A program made the translations under genes and the position numbers. This document shows positions 25,690 to 34,837 of a DNA stretch of 50,712 bases, one piece after another (the first letter of the stretch is position 1; the number at the start of each line of letters is the position of its first letter). The notes beneath the pieces are model-generated. The model searched no databases and was not told the origin of the DNA. It saw only the letters and a list, made by a program, of their open reading frames with translations. The DNA lies in contig CALWGM010000099.1 in assembly GCA_944380065.1 (NCBI GenBank), positions 1-50,712 of the forward strand. The letters run 5' to 3'. This stretch comes from an uncultured Lachnospiraceae bacterium (GTDB lineage Bacteria > Bacillota > Clostridia > Lachnospirales > Lachnospiraceae).

Positions 25690-26646
25690 ATGAAAAATAT
25701 GAAAAAATCAAGTTTAATCATTTTAGTCGTATTGGCAGTTCTCCTGTTTGTTGTTCTGCCGCTGACGGGAAGTAATTATATCCTCAATATCTGTACCCTG
25801 ATGTGTCTGTATCTGGCCATGAGCCAGATGTGGAATCTGCTGGGCGGTTACGCCGGCATGTTATCCCTTGGTATGCAGGCCTTCATCGGTATCGGCGGAT
25901 ATACGCTGACCATTCTTTCTGTAAATTACGGAGTAAATATTTTTGTATCCATCCTGATCGGCGCTGTGATCTGCGCGGTATTCGGTCTGGCTGTATCACC
26001 GGCAATCTTCAAGATGAGCGGCGTATACTTCGCCATCGGTACCTGGATCATCGCCGAGGCGCTGAACATCTTCTTCTCCAACTGGAAGTTTGTAGGATAC
26101 GCTCAGGACTGGTCCATCAACTCCGTATTCAATATGAGTTACAAACAGCTGTACTACACAGCCCTGGTAATTGCTGTCATTGCCACACTGATCGTTTATT
26201 CTCTGCTGCGCACCAAGACCGGACTTGCCCTGATGGCAATCCGCGACAGCGCTTCCGCAGCTGAGACCATGGGTGTGGAGCTTTACAAGACAAAGCTGAA
26301 ATGTTATGTGATCGCCTGCTTCATGATGGGTCTGATCGGCGGCGCGCAGTATATGCAGACCGCATTCATCAATCCGGATACCGGATTCTCCATCAACTGG
26401 ACGATTGCCATGACCTTCGCCGTAATCATCGGCGGACTGGGAACTATGGAAGGACCGATCGTAGGATCCATCATTTATGTTGTGATCGTACAGATCATGT
26501 ACAGCTACACCGGTATGTCCAACATCGTTCTTGGTATTATCGCGATTGTGGTAATCCTGCTGGCTCCCGACGGAATCATGGGTACTCTTTACAAGAAGAC
26601 CGGATTCCAGCTCCTGTCACCGAGACGGAGCATTCCGAAGGAATAG
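25690..26646 (+). CDS. livM: Branched-chain-amino-acid-type ABC permease LivM
   Basis: A 318-residue membrane protein with about nine helices and the LivM coupling segment RTKTGLALMAIRDSASAAETMG around residues 178-199. The operon order is J-G-F-H-M, unlike E. coli (J ... H-M-G-F). It is the last gene of the importer, followed by a terminator at 26691. AAAGGGGG lies upstream of the ATG. Confidence 0.93.
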   Translation: MKNMKKSSLIILVVLAVLLFVVLPLTGSNYILNICTLMCLYLAMSQMWNLLGGYAGMLSLGMQAFIGIGGYTLTILSVNYGVNIFVSILIGAVICAVFGLAVSPAIFKMSGVYFAIGTWIIAEALNIFFSNWKFVGYAQDWSINSVFNMSYKQLYYTALVIAVIATLIVYSLLRTKTGLALMAIRDSASAAETMGVELYKTKLKCYVIACFMMGLIGGAQYMQTAFINPDTGFSINWTIAMTFAVIIGGLGTMEGPIVGSIIYVVIVQIMYSYTGMSNIVLGIIAIVVILLAPDGIMGTLYKKTGFQLLSPRRSIPKE

Positions 26647-26690
26647 AACAGGATTTCTCAAACATATTTCAAAAAGTCAAAGGAAACAGG

Positions 26691-26716
26691 AAAGCACTGC
26701 GGACAGCGGTGCTTTT
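26691..26716 (+). terminator. Terminator of the liv-type operon
   Basis: AAAGCACTGC (26691-26700) pairs with GCGGTGCTTT (26706-26715) over a 5-base loop, with one G-U pair, followed by TTCT. It is 44 bases after the livM stop. Confidence 0.7.
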
Positions 26717-26736
26717 CTGCCGTAAAAAACTCGGAA

Positions 26737-26765
26737 TTGCCAAAGACGGTATTTACTGCTATAAT
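26737..26765 (+). promoter_or_regulatory. Upstream pckA promoter (P1)
   Basis: TTGCCA (26737-26742), a 17-bp spacer, and TATAAT (26760-26765) with a TGC extended -10. The predicted start is about 26772, giving a leader of about 77 bases to pckA. Confidence 0.75.
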
Positions 26766-26770
26766 ACCCA

Positions 26771-26810
26771 TTGACAAACTGGGAAAAGTCTGTTAAAAAT
26801 GTGACAGACT
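26771..26810 (+). promoter_or_regulatory. Second pckA promoter (P2) with a 7-bp inverted repeat over its -10
   Basis: TTGACA (26771-26776), a 17-bp spacer, and TAAAAA (26794-26799) with TGT before it. AGTCTGT (26787-26793) and ACAGACT (26804-26810) are perfect inverted arms flanking the -10, a natural place for a repressor. The P1 start falls on the P2 -35. Confidence 0.5.
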
Positions 26811-26848
26811 GAAAATGACAAAAATGCAGGAAGAAATGAGGTAAAAGT

Positions 26849-28453
26849 ATGGCAAACATCGATTTAAGCCAGTATGGCATCACAGGCGTCAAAGAGATCG
26901 TATACAATCCTTCCTTTGAGACCCTGTTTGATGAGGAGACAAACCCTGCCCTCGAAGGTTATGACAGGGGACAGGTCAGCGAATTAGGCGCTGTGAACGT
27001 AATGACCGGTATTTATACAGGCCGTTCCCCTCAGGATAAGTACATTGTCATGGATGAGAATTCAAAGGATACCGTATGGTGGACGTCCGATGAGTATAAG
27101 AATGATAACCATCCGGCTTCTGAGGAGACCTGGGAGGTGCTGAAAAAGATCGCCCTGGATGAGCTCTCCGGCAAGAAGCTTTATGTGATGGATGCGTTCT
27201 GCGGCACCAACAGGGATTCCCGTATGGCCATCCGTTTCATTATGGAGGTTGCCTGGCAGGCTCACTTTGTAAAAAATATGTTCATCCGTCCTACCGAGGA
27301 GGAACTGAAGGATTTTGAGCCGGATTTTGTTGTTTACAATGCATCCAAGGCAAAGGTAGAGAATTATAAAGAGCTGGGCTTAAATTCTGAGACAGCCGTT
27401 ATGTTCAATATCACCAGCCGCGAGCAGGTGATCATCAATACCTGGTACGGCGGCGAGATGAAAAAGGGCATGTTCTCTATGATGAACTATTACCTGCCTT
27501 TAAAGGGGATCGCTTCCATGCACTTCTCCGCGAATCCCGACCTGAAGGGCGAGAATACCGCCATTTTCTTCGGCCTTTCCGGAACCGGGAAGACTACGCT
27601 GTCCACAGATCCCAAGCGTCTGCTGATCGGCGATGACGAGCATGGCTGGGACGACAACGGCATCTTCAACTTTGAGGGCGGCTGTTATGCGAAGGTAATC
27701 AACCTGGATAAGGAGTCTGAGCCGGATATTTACAACGCGATCAAGAGAAACGCCCTTTTGGAGAACGTGACTCTGGATGAGGACGGCAAAATCGATTTTG
27801 ACGATAAGAGTGTGACAGAGAATACCCGCGTTTCTTACCCGATTGACCATATCGAGAAGATTGTGCGTCCGGTTTCCGCAGCTCCGGCGGCCAAAGAGGT
27901 GATCTTCCTCTCCGCGGACGCTTTCGGCGTACTTCCTCCGGTTTCCGTGCTGACCCCGGAGCAGACAGAGTATTACTTCCTGTCCGGATTTACCGCAAAA
28001 TTAGCGGGAACAGAGCGCGGCATCACAGAGCCCACGCCCACTTTCTCCGCATGCTTCGGCCAGGCGTTCTTAGAGCTGCATCCCACGAAGTACGCAGAGG
28101 AGCTGGTAAAACGGATGAAGATGAGCGGGGCGAAGGCTTATCTGGTCAATACCGGATGGAACGGCACCGGCAAGCGGATCTCCATCAAAGATACCAGAGG
28201 CATTATCGACGCGATCTTAAACGGCGATATCCTGAACGCGCCTACCAAGAAGATCCCGTACTTCAACTTTGAGGTACCCACAGAGCTGAACGGCGTAGAC
28301 AGCGGTATTCTGGATCCCCGGGATACGTATGCGGATGTTGCCGAGTGGGAAGCAAAGGCAAAGGATCTGGCAGAGCGTTTCAGAAAGAACTTCAAAAAGT
28401 ACGAGGGCAATGAGATCGGCAGGGCTTTAGTTGCCGCCGGCCCCCAGATTTAA
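26849..28453 (+). CDS. pckA: Phosphoenolpyruvate carboxykinase (ATP)
   Basis: A 534-residue enzyme interconverting oxaloacetate and PEP with ATP/ADP, at the junction of gluconeogenesis and, in many gut anaerobes, CO2-fixing succinate or propionate routes. It has [14 protein letters not shown] (substrate arginine), [13 protein letters not shown] (kinase P-loop, about residues 237-248), LIGDDEHGW (metal site), [10 protein letters not shown] and the late [11 protein letters not shown] lid. It is full length. A GAGG site lies 6-8 bases before the ATG. It has two tandem promoters, suggesting condition-dependent control. deoC starts 5 bp after the stop. Confidence 0.97.
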   Translation: MANIDLSQYGITGVKEIVYNPSFETLFDEETNPALEGYDRGQVSELGAVNVMTGIYTGRSPQDKYIVMDENSKDTVWWTSDEYKNDNHPASEETWEVLKKIALDELSGKKLYVMDAFCGTNRDSRMAIRFIMEVAWQAHFVKNMFIRPTEEELKDFEPDFVVYNASKAKVENYKELGLNSETAVMFNITSREQVIINTWYGGEMKKGMFSMMNYYLPLKGIASMHFSANPDLKGENTAIFFGLSGTGKTTLSTDPKRLLIGDDEHGWDDNGIFNFEGGCYAKVINLDKESEPDIYNAIKRNALLENVTLDEDGKIDFDDKSVTENTRVSYPIDHIEKIVRPVSAAPAAKEVIFLSADAFGVLPPVSVLTPEQTEYYFLSGFTAKLAGTERGITEPTPTFSACFGQAFLELHPTKYAEELVKRMKMSGAKAYLVNTGWNGTGKRISIKDTRGIIDAILNGDILNAPTKKIPYFNFEVPTELNGVDSGILDPRDTYADVAEWEAKAKDLAERFRKNFKKYEGNEIGRALVAAGPQI

Positions 28454-28458
28454 GCCGG

Positions 28459-29109
28459 ATGAAAGAGAATTTATATCAGTATGTGGATCACACGGCTCTG
28501 AAGGCCTGTACCACCTGGGAGGAGATCAGGAAGCTCTGCAGGGAAGCGCTAAAGTACGGGATGGCTTCCGTCTGTATCCCCAGCAGCTATGTGGGGCGGG
28601 CGCATGAGGCATTTCCGGAGCTGACCATCTGCACGGTGGTGGGATTTCCCCTGGGCAATGCCAATACAGCCGGGAAGATAGCGGAGACGCGCCAGGCGCT
28701 GGCAGACGGCGCTTCGGAGATCGATATGGTGATCAACATCGGAATGGTGAAAAACGGGGAATATGAGGCCGTGACGGAGGAAATCCGGCAGCTGAAGGAA
28801 GCTGTGGGGGAGCGTATCCTGAAGGTGATCATAGAGACCTGTTATCTGACAGAGGCGGAAAAAATTGCCATGTGCCGGGCGGTGACAGAAGCCGGGGCGG
28901 ATTATATCAAGACCTCCACAGGGTTCGGCACAGGCGGAGCTTCGGTGGAGGACGTCAGGCTGATGAAAGCACACATCGGGCCGGAGGTGAAGATCAAGGC
29001 GGCCGGAGGCATCCGTACCCGGGAGGAGATGGAAGCATATCTGGCGGCGGGCTGCAGCCGGATCGGGACCAGCGGAGCCATTTCCATGCTGCAGGACTCC
29101 CGGCCGTAA
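28459..29109 (+). CDS. deoC: Deoxyribose-phosphate aldolase
   Basis: A 216-residue TIM-barrel aldolase that splits 2-deoxyribose 5-phosphate into glyceraldehyde 3-phosphate and acetaldehyde during deoxynucleoside breakdown. It shows YVDHTALKACTTW at the N-terminus, VINIGMVKNGEYE, VIIETCYL, and the Schiff-base Lys151 in YIKTSTGFGTGG, then KAAGGIRT. The length is standard. It starts 5 bp after pckA with no clear ribosome site of its own, so it is probably translated by coupling. Other deo genes are absent. Confidence 0.95.
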   Translation: MKENLYQYVDHTALKACTTWEEIRKLCREALKYGMASVCIPSSYVGRAHEAFPELTICTVVGFPLGNANTAGKIAETRQALADGASEIDMVINIGMVKNGEYEAVTEEIRQLKEAVGERILKVIIETCYLTEAEKIAMCRAVTEAGADYIKTSTGFGTGGASVEDVRLMKAHIGPEVKIKAAGGIRTREEMEAYLAAGCSRIGTSGAISMLQDSRP

Positions 29110-29191
29110 AGGGAAGCGGCGGGCGTGCAGACCGGAAGATTGTTTTGAACATTTATTGGAAATGCTGGAAGATTTTCATAGTAATATTCCC

Positions 29192-29220
29192 TTGTCATTG
29201 TGCACATAGTAAGGTATAAT
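29192..29220 (+). promoter_or_regulatory. Promoter of the non-coding RNA unit
   Basis: TTGTCA (29192-29197), a 17-bp spacer, and TATAAT (29215-29220). The predicted start is near 29227. No convincing gene follows until 29566. Confidence 0.75.
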
Positions 29221-29226
29221 AATTTT

Positions 29227-29430
29227 AGCAAATTCCTGGGGTGTACGAGAGCCTTGCTATTTTGAACCTACATTTACGTTTATGGGACTCCTACATTGCT
29301 GAACGGATGTCAGGCCGCCATTTTTGTCAGCGGAAGGCAGAAGGACAGCTGCGGACACCCACCTGGCTTTTCGCTAGGCGTCAAAATTGCGGGTACGGCA
29401 CTTTGGGGTTTGCCAATGAGAAAACCTTAA
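29227..29430 (+). ncRNA. ssrS: Probable 6S-like regulatory RNA (ends approximate)
   Basis: The unit starts at a strong promoter, has no ribosome site, and folds as a rod. The 5' part around 29253-29274 (with ATTTTGA) pairs in pieces with the 3' part around 29381-29402 (TCAAAAT, GCGGGTACGGC). On the 3' side of the middle is a small hairpin, CCTGGC-ttttc-GCTAGG (29371-29387). A G/C-rich end loop is formed by CCGC/GCGG near 29313-29331. A long rod with a bubble and a small 3' hairpin fits 6S RNA, which binds sigma-A RNA polymerase. I could not align it with a known 6S sequence, so the family name is inference. The 84-residue reading frame inside (29241-29495, GTG start) has no ribosome site and no recognisable domain. 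The exact 3' end is unknown, since the terminator at 29497-29528 is about 65 bases further on. Confidence 0.55.
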
Positions 29431-29496
29431 GGTACAGAAGATTTTTCAGGATACGAAAGAGAATCTGTACAAAAGAAAATAGAAAGTACGAATGAG

Positions 29497-29528
29497 AAAA
29501 GAAGCTGCGCCAGGCAGCTTCTTTTTTT
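29497..29528 (+). terminator. Intrinsic terminator of the non-coding RNA unit
   Basis: GAAGCTGC (29501-29508) pairs with GCAGCTTC (29514-29521) over the loop GCCAG, followed by seven Ts. It ends a transcript of about 300 bases from the promoter at 29192. Confidence 0.9.
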
Positions 29529-29565
29529 CGATCATAAATGGACAGACGGGAAAGAAGGCGGGGGA

Positions 29566-31545
29566 ATGATGGAGTATCGGAAACGGAGGATGTTCCGGAG
29601 GAACGGTTACAGAGGGCGGGGAGGCCGCAGAATTTATATCAGGTATCTCCTGATTCTGTGCGCAGTGCTTTTTCTGTGTCTGCAGCTGGATCATCTGACC
29701 CGGAGGCAGCTGCAGAAGGAACAGGACGCAGACCATGTCCCGTCGGCAGAGCTGGCGGGGTATCTGCAGGTGATCCCGCTGACCCCGGAGGAAACCAGAG
29801 CGCTGATCCTTCCGGAGATGGAGGAATACATAACCGGGGAAGGTGTGTACGCCCTGCTTGATTTTCTGAAACTGAATCAGCTGGCGGAGGATCTGCGGCA
29901 GGAACGGCTGTTTCAGGAGACGGAGGAGCTGACGTGCGAAACCTGGTGCGGGGTCTATGAGCGGATGCTTGCGGCGCTGGGACTGGCGGAGCAGATCCAG
30001 GTGACAGAGATCCAGTATCTGGGAATGCTGTTGGAGGAAAACCGGCTGATGGCAGACAGCGGGAATTACGACTGTGATCCGGAGAGCGTGGATTTTGTCT
30101 ATGGGGAAACCTATTCTGTCTATATCTGCGGGAATCTGCTGCTGGGGAAGGCCGCGGCGGCTCCCGGTCAGGAATCCGGCGGGGAAGAGGCTGCCGGACA
30201 GGAGACAGCCGGGGAGCTGGCCGGGAACGGAGCCTCCGGACAGACGCCGGAGGACGGGACTGCCGGAGGGCAGGAGGGGGCTGCAGTGCCGGAATCGGTC
30301 CGGGTCCTTCTGACACAGGACAATGGAGAAAAGGCTTTCCGCAAAGAGGTATATCTGACGGGAGATCAGGGGCTGTCAGCCGCCGTGCCCGGCCAGGAAC
30401 AGAAGGAGCAGCGTTCCGCCGGGCAGGTGCTTGACTGCCGGGAGTGGATGGAGGCCCGGGGGACAGATACCATGACAGTATCCGCCGGGGAAAATGGCCG
30501 GATCTATGTGACGGACGCCTCAGGAAAGGCGCAGTCTGCCGGATACCGCGGCAGCTTCCGCCTGTCCGGAAATGAAGAGGGGATCTGGATCGTGAATGAA
30601 ATTTCCTTAGAGGAGTATCTCTGCGGGGTGGTGCCGGGGGAGATGCCGGAGGCGTTCGCGCCGGAAGCGCAGAAAGCCCAGGCGGTCTGCGCCAGGACAT
30701 ATGCGGCGCGCCTGATTGCAGGAAAAAAATACGAAGCATACGCAGCGGATCTGGATGATACCACCGACTGCCAGGTCTATCAGCCGGAAAAGGAAAACGC
30801 CAAAGCTGCGGAAGCTGTGAAGGCCACCGCGGCGCAGGTGCTGACTTACCAGGGGGCGCTGGCGGAACTTTATTATTTCTCCACTTCCTGCGGAATGACC
30901 AGCGGACCGGAGGTCTGGCAGATGGAGGGGAAAGAGTACCTGAAGCCGGTCAGTCTCCTTTCCGACTCCGGGCTGAAGATCGGGGAAACGGTATCGGCGG
31001 ATGATTTTCTGCGGCGCGGGGATATAAAGGCCTACGACAGCGAAAGCCGCTATTTCCGGTGGACAGTAAGGCTGGATCTTTCTTCCTCCCTGTCCGGCGT
31101 GCTGGAGGCTGTCAGAAAGGAGATTGACAGCGGTTCCGGGAAGGTGGGCATCGAGGGCGGCGCGGGCATCGCCGGGCTGGGCGGTTTTCAGGGGCTGTCG
31201 GCGGCGGCACGGAATGCCTCCGGCACCGTGACGGATTGTGTGATGCAGTTTGAGAATGGCCGGGTACACCTGTACCATGAAAATACCATCCGGACTGTCC
31301 TGGGGAAGGCCATGGTTTCTGTGACGGATAAAAACGGGAAAACGGAAGATACTTTACGTATGGTTCCCAGCGCCGCCTTTTCTGTGGAGGATTCCGGAAA
31401 CGGACAGGTGACCCTGTACGGCGGCGGTCTGGGGCACGGGATCGGCATGAGTCAGTACGGGGCTGACGGGATGGCCAGAGCAGGGAAAAATTTCCGGGAG
31501 ATTCTGTCTTTTTTCTTTCCGGGGACGGAAATTTCCGGCGGATGA
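29566..31545 (+). CDS. SpoIID/LytB-family peptidoglycan transglycosylase-like protein
   Basis: A 659-residue membrane-anchored protein. A basic N-terminus is followed by one helix (about 27-43), an extracellular N-terminal region (45-195) without a recognisable family, and a low-complexity Gly/Ala/Glu/Gln linker (about 197-243). The SpoIID domain is in the rest. Its key segments are SLEEYLCGVVPGEMPEAF with Glu359 (the family's catalytic acid), QAVCARTYAARL, and the end GGGLGHGIGMSQYGADGMA. SpoIID cuts glycan strands during forespore engulfment, and related proteins act in spore cortex or wall work. The protein is about twice the length of B. subtilis SpoIID, so it may be a SpoIID paralogue rather than spoIID itself. 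Start 29566 has AAGAAGG 8 bases upstream. No spoIIQ neighbour is present. Confidence 0.85.
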   Translation: MMEYRKRRMFRRNGYRGRGGRRIYIRYLLILCAVLFLCLQLDHLTRRQLQKEQDADHVPSAELAGYLQVIPLTPEETRALILPEMEEYITGEGVYALLDFLKLNQLAEDLRQERLFQETEELTCETWCGVYERMLAALGLAEQIQVTEIQYLGMLLEENRLMADSGNYDCDPESVDFVYGETYSVYICGNLLLGKAAAAPGQESGGEEAAGQETAGELAGNGASGQTPEDGTAGGQEGAAVPESVRVLLTQDNGEKAFRKEVYLTGDQGLSAAVPGQEQKEQRSAGQVLDCREWMEARGTDTMTVSAGENGRIYVTDASGKAQSAGYRGSFRLSGNEEGIWIVNEISLEEYLCGVVPGEMPEAFAPEAQKAQAVCARTYAARLIAGKKYEAYAADLDDTTDCQVYQPEKENAKAAEAVKATAAQVLTYQGALAELYYFSTSCGMTSGPEVWQMEGKEYLKPVSLLSDSGLKIGETVSADDFLRRGDIKAYDSESRYFRWTVRLDLSSSLSGVLEAVRKEIDSGSGKVGIEGGAGIAGLGGFQGLSAAARNASGTVTDCVMQFENGRVHLYHENTIRTVLGKAMVSVTDKNGKTEDTLRMVPSAAFSVEDSGNGQVTLYGGGLGHGIGMSQYGADGMARAGKNFREILSFFFPGTEISGG

Positions 31546-31571
31546 ATGAGAACTGTTTTTTCAGGAAAGGC

Positions 31572-31600
31572 TTGCGGGACAGAAGAAAAAATGGTATGGT
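31572..31600 (+). promoter_or_regulatory. Possible promoter of the YihY-family gene
   Basis: TTGCGG (31572-31577), a 17-bp spacer, TATGGT (31595-31600). It lies in the 121-base gap after the SpoIID-like gene. Confidence 0.45.
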
Positions 31601-31666
31601 ATCAACCATGTAAGAAAATGCCGCGGCGGGCGGACAGCAACAGGGAAACAGCAGGAGGAGCATAAA

Positions 31667-32620
31667 GTGAAACAGGTGATATCCTACTTTATGAGAAAAG
31701 TAAAAGAGGATAATATCGGCGCCTACGCGGCACAGGCGGCGCTGTTTTTTATCATGTCCATGATCCCGTTTCTGCTGGTGCTTCTGTCCCTGCTGCGGTT
31801 TACGCCGGTGACAGAGGGGATGGTGCTGTCCTGGATCGAGCTGATCAGTCCCGGCTATGTTTCCTCCACGGTGGTATCCATTGTGGATGAGGTATACAAT
31901 AATACCGGCGGAATCCTGTTCGCATCCATTGTTTTCGCCATCTACTCGGCGGCGAAAACGATCCAGAGCCTGCGCTACGGCCTGAATATTGTCTATGAGA
32001 TCGATGAGACGCGAAACTGGTTTATGCTCCGGCTGCGGGCCATGATCGAGACGTTTTTTCTGATCATCGCGATCCTGCTTCTGATGGTGCTTCTGATGTT
32101 CGGCCAGACCATCCAGGATGTGCTGGTGGAATACGCGCCGATCGTGGCTGTGGTCACGGATCTCATCCTGCGGCTGCGGATGCTGATCCTCTTTTTTGTG
32201 CTGATCGTCTTTTTTACGGTGATTTACAAGGTGCTGCCCAACCGCAAGGCCACCCTGCGCAGCCAGCTGGTGGGCGCTGTGGGCTGTGCGGCGGCCTGGT
32301 ATGTGTTTTCTTTTGGGGTGTCGATCTATATTGATTATTTCCACGGATTTTCCCTGTACGGCAGCCTGACCACCATCGTGCTGATCATGTTCTGGCTTTA
32401 TTTTGCCATGTATATTTTTCTGGTCTGCGGGGAGGTCAATAACGCCATCGAGATGATCCTCATCGAGCTGAAGCTGGATTTCAGGATGCGGAAGCAGAAA
32501 AAGATGCGGAAGAAAGCGGAGAAGTTAGAGCAGAAGCGGGCGAAGCAGGAGAGTAAACAGTCAGAGAGCGGGCGGCAGGAAAGTAAGAAACAGGCGGACG
32601 AAAAACAGGGAAAGCGCTGA
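31667..32620 (+). CDS. YihY/BrkB-family inner-membrane protein
   Basis: A 317-residue protein with six hydrophobic helices (about 20-260) and the YihY family pattern: AAQAALFFIMSMIPFLLVL, IYSAAKTIQSLRYGLN, VLPNRKATLRSQLVGA, and the final YGSLTTIVLIMFWLYF. The family was once thought to be ribonuclease BN, and its function is still not settled. The last 50 residues are a K/E/Q/R-rich cytoplasmic tail, unusually charged. The start is GTG 31667, fixed by AGGAGG at 31653-31658 nine bases upstream. Confidence 0.9.
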   Translation: MKQVISYFMRKVKEDNIGAYAAQAALFFIMSMIPFLLVLLSLLRFTPVTEGMVLSWIELISPGYVSSTVVSIVDEVYNNTGGILFASIVFAIYSAAKTIQSLRYGLNIVYEIDETRNWFMLRLRAMIETFFLIIAILLLMVLLMFGQTIQDVLVEYAPIVAVVTDLILRLRMLILFFVLIVFFTVIYKVLPNRKATLRSQLVGAVGCAAAWYVFSFGVSIYIDYFHGFSLYGSLTTIVLIMFWLYFAMYIFLVCGEVNNAIEMILIELKLDFRMRKQKKMRKKAEKLEQKRAKQESKQSESGRQESKKQADEKQGKR

Positions 32621-32654
32621 GAAGGAAAACGGCGTTTCCTGAAAATGGAAGAAA

Positions 32655-32715
32655 AAGCGGGAAGGTCGATTCCGGATTCTCTTTGTGGGAGATCCGGAAT
32701 TGACCTTCCCTTTTT
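32655..32715. terminator. Bidirectional terminator between the YihY and Bce permease genes
   Basis: GGGAAGGTC plus ATTCCGGAT (32659-32677) pairs with ATCCGGAAT plus GACCTTCCC (32692-32710), with one bulged base on each side. Rightward it ends in TTTTT. Leftward the opposite arm is followed by GCTTTTTC. Confidence 0.85.
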
Positions 32716-32794
32716 ACAATAACAGCTGTTCATGCAGCTTTTTCAGTCCGTCCCGGAGTCTGGCGGACGCAGAAAGCGGGAGGCTTTTCCTCTG

Positions 32795-34837
32795 TCAGCG
32801 GCTGACGATTTTGTAATACGTTCTGGCCGTCACGGAGTAGATGATGATGTAGAGCGCCGCAAATCCCGCGAAGGTGCCGATCAGGCAGTAGATAAAGGAT
32901 TTCACATCTCCCATGGCCAGCACGGACAGCAGCCGGGAGACGATGGGGAAGGCGAAGGCGGAGTGGATCCCGGCCACAACAAGCGGCAGGAAGAAAACCA
33001 TCAGCACCTGGGCGCGGATAAACTTCCGGATCTGTTCCCGGGATAGCCCCACATTCTGCATGATCTCATATCGTCTGGTATCCTGCATCCCTTCTGAGAT
33101 CTGTTTGTAGTAAATGATCAGCACCGTGGCGATCAGGAAGATAATGCTTAAGAAGATGCCTACGAAGAACATGCTTCCGTAGAGGGGCAGGTAGCTGTCG
33201 TAGCTGCCGGAGCGGGAGTCTGCGCCGCCATAGAAGGCGGTGCCTCCTGCAGACGGATTCTCTGAGGCAAACAGCGCCTGCTCCGCGGCGAAGGACTCGC
33301 TGAAGTTCTGCAGGATGGCCTCGGATTTTTCTGTGTCTGAGATATCAAAGCCGCAGAAATAATCCATAGAAGAGGCGTTTTCGCCGTAAACGGCCTTCTG
33401 TCTCTCATACAGATCCCAGACCGTATCCATGCTGTCTGTGATCACATAGAACACGTTGGTTCCGGTATTGGCAGAGTACACTCTGGCGTCGGGAAGTTCC
33501 TCCAGGACTCCCTTTACAGTAAACGTCCGGTCCAGGACAGATAAGGTATCATAAGGATAAGGGGCGTCCATGTTGGTGTAGACCAGCACCTCATCCGGCG
33601 CCAGGGAAACCTGCTGGCCGCCGATCCGGTTATAATCTTCGACGTCGGTAAAGATCAGCGTGCAGATGGCGTTCAGATTGATATCTCCTGCGCTCTGATC
33701 CACGGAAAAGGTGTCCTCCTCCTGCATGGCGCCGATGCCTAAGGAGGTGGCGTAGATCTCATTGGAAATCTCCGCGCCTTCTTCTTCGGCTGCCTGGAGA
33801 AACAGGCGGCGGGTATCCTCAAAATACTGCTCCGTATGGTTCTCCGGCTGCGCGTAGACGCCCACGTTCAGTTCCCGGGGATATCTCTGCTGGATCATGT
33901 TGTCGATCCCGGAGTAGAGGGAGAGGGTGGTGGACACCGCGATGATCACCATGGTGGAGAGGATGCAGATGCTGGCCAGGCTGGCGGCGTTCTGCTTCAT
34001 CCGGTACAGCATGTTGGACACGTTGATAAAGTGGCTGGCTTTATAGTAGTATGTTTTGTTTTTCCGCAGCAGCTTCAGCCAGATGATACTTCCGGCGATA
34101 AACAGGAAATAGGTGCCGATCACCACAAAGATCACAGCCAGGAAAAACAGCCCGAAGGCGGCCAGCGGGTTGGTGATGCTGACAGAGATGCCGTAGCCGA
34201 TGAGGATGGCGGCCACGCCCAGGATGGCCAGGATCCATTTGCTGCGGGGCTCTTTTTCCCCTACCTCACTGCCGCGCAGGAGGGCGATGGCATTGGAAAA
34301 GCGGATCTGCCGGATGGCGTTGAGGAACAGGATCAGCTGGATGACGCCGAACAGGATCACCGTCCGGATCACAGCGTCCCGGGAGACCTCAAAGCCCAGG
34401 GGGATTTCCGCTCCCATCAGCCGCATCAGCCCGGCGAAGGCCAGCTTATAAAGGAGCAGGCCGATGAGGATCCCGGAGAGGATGCTGCCTGCGGCAATGA
34501 TCAGGGTCTCGTGGAAGAGGATGCGTCCGATATGCCGTTTTTCCAGACCCAGCACGTTGTAAACGCCGAATTCGTGCTTGCGCTGTTTGGTCAGGAAGCT
34601 GTTGGTGTAAAACAGGAAGATGGCGGAAAAAATCACCATCAGCCCGGTGCCGATCTTTAACATATAGCGGATCGCTTCGGAGCCGTAGACCTGGTCCATA
34701 TTGGAGTTGGTGGCCAGCGCCTGGATGATATAAAACAGGGTGACCATCAGGATGCAGGTCAGCAGGTAGGGAATATACATACGTCTGTTTTTGCGGATGC
34801 AGTCCACCGCAAATTTCCGGTAAAATCCTCGTTTCAT
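32795..34837 (-). CDS. Bce-type ABC transporter permease (FtsX superfamily)
   Basis: A 680-residue membrane protein with ten predicted helices. A large extracellular region (about residues 310-550) lies between helices 7 and 8, the hallmark of BceB-type peptide-antibiotic resistance permeases. Two FtsX-like segments surround it: TNSFLTKQRKHEFGVYNVLGLEKRHIG near the first and ISEGMQDTRRYEIMQNVGLSREQI near the last. In the family, BceAB frees lipid-linked cell-wall precursors from antibiotics such as bacitracin and signals to the kinase. The ATPase gene overlaps by 4 bases upstream. The full four-gene set (RR, HK, ATPase, permease) is present, so it is a self-contained sensing and resistance module. 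Confidence 0.9.
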   Translation of the reverse strand: MKRGFYRKFAVDCIRKNRRMYIPYLLTCILMVTLFYIIQALATNSNMDQVYGSEAIRYMLKIGTGLMVIFSAIFLFYTNSFLTKQRKHEFGVYNVLGLEKRHIGRILFHETLIIAAGSILSGILIGLLLYKLAFAGLMRLMGAEIPLGFEVSRDAVIRTVILFGVIQLILFLNAIRQIRFSNAIALLRGSEVGEKEPRSKWILAILGVAAILIGYGISVSITNPLAAFGLFFLAVIFVVIGTYFLFIAGSIIWLKLLRKNKTYYYKASHFINVSNMLYRMKQNAASLASICILSTMVIIAVSTTLSLYSGIDNMIQQRYPRELNVGVYAQPENHTEQYFEDTRRLFLQAAEEEGAEISNEIYATSLGIGAMQEEDTFSVDQSAGDINLNAICTLIFTDVEDYNRIGGQQVSLAPDEVLVYTNMDAPYPYDTLSVLDRTFTVKGVLEELPDARVYSANTGTNVFYVITDSMDTVWDLYERQKAVYGENASSMDYFCGFDISDTEKSEAILQNFSESFAAEQALFASENPSAGGTAFYGGADSRSGSYDSYLPLYGSMFFVGIFLSIIFLIATVLIIYYKQISEGMQDTRRYEIMQNVGLSREQIRKFIRAQVLMVFFLPLVVAGIHSAFAFPIVSRLLSVLAMGDVKSFIYCLIGTFAGFAALYIIIYSVTARTYYKIVSR

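Noticed and set aside
29241-29495. An 84-residue frame with a GTG start inside the non-coding unit
   Set aside because: No ribosome site, no recognisable domain, and the DNA folds strongly as a rod. Kept as RNA, but translation is not excluded.
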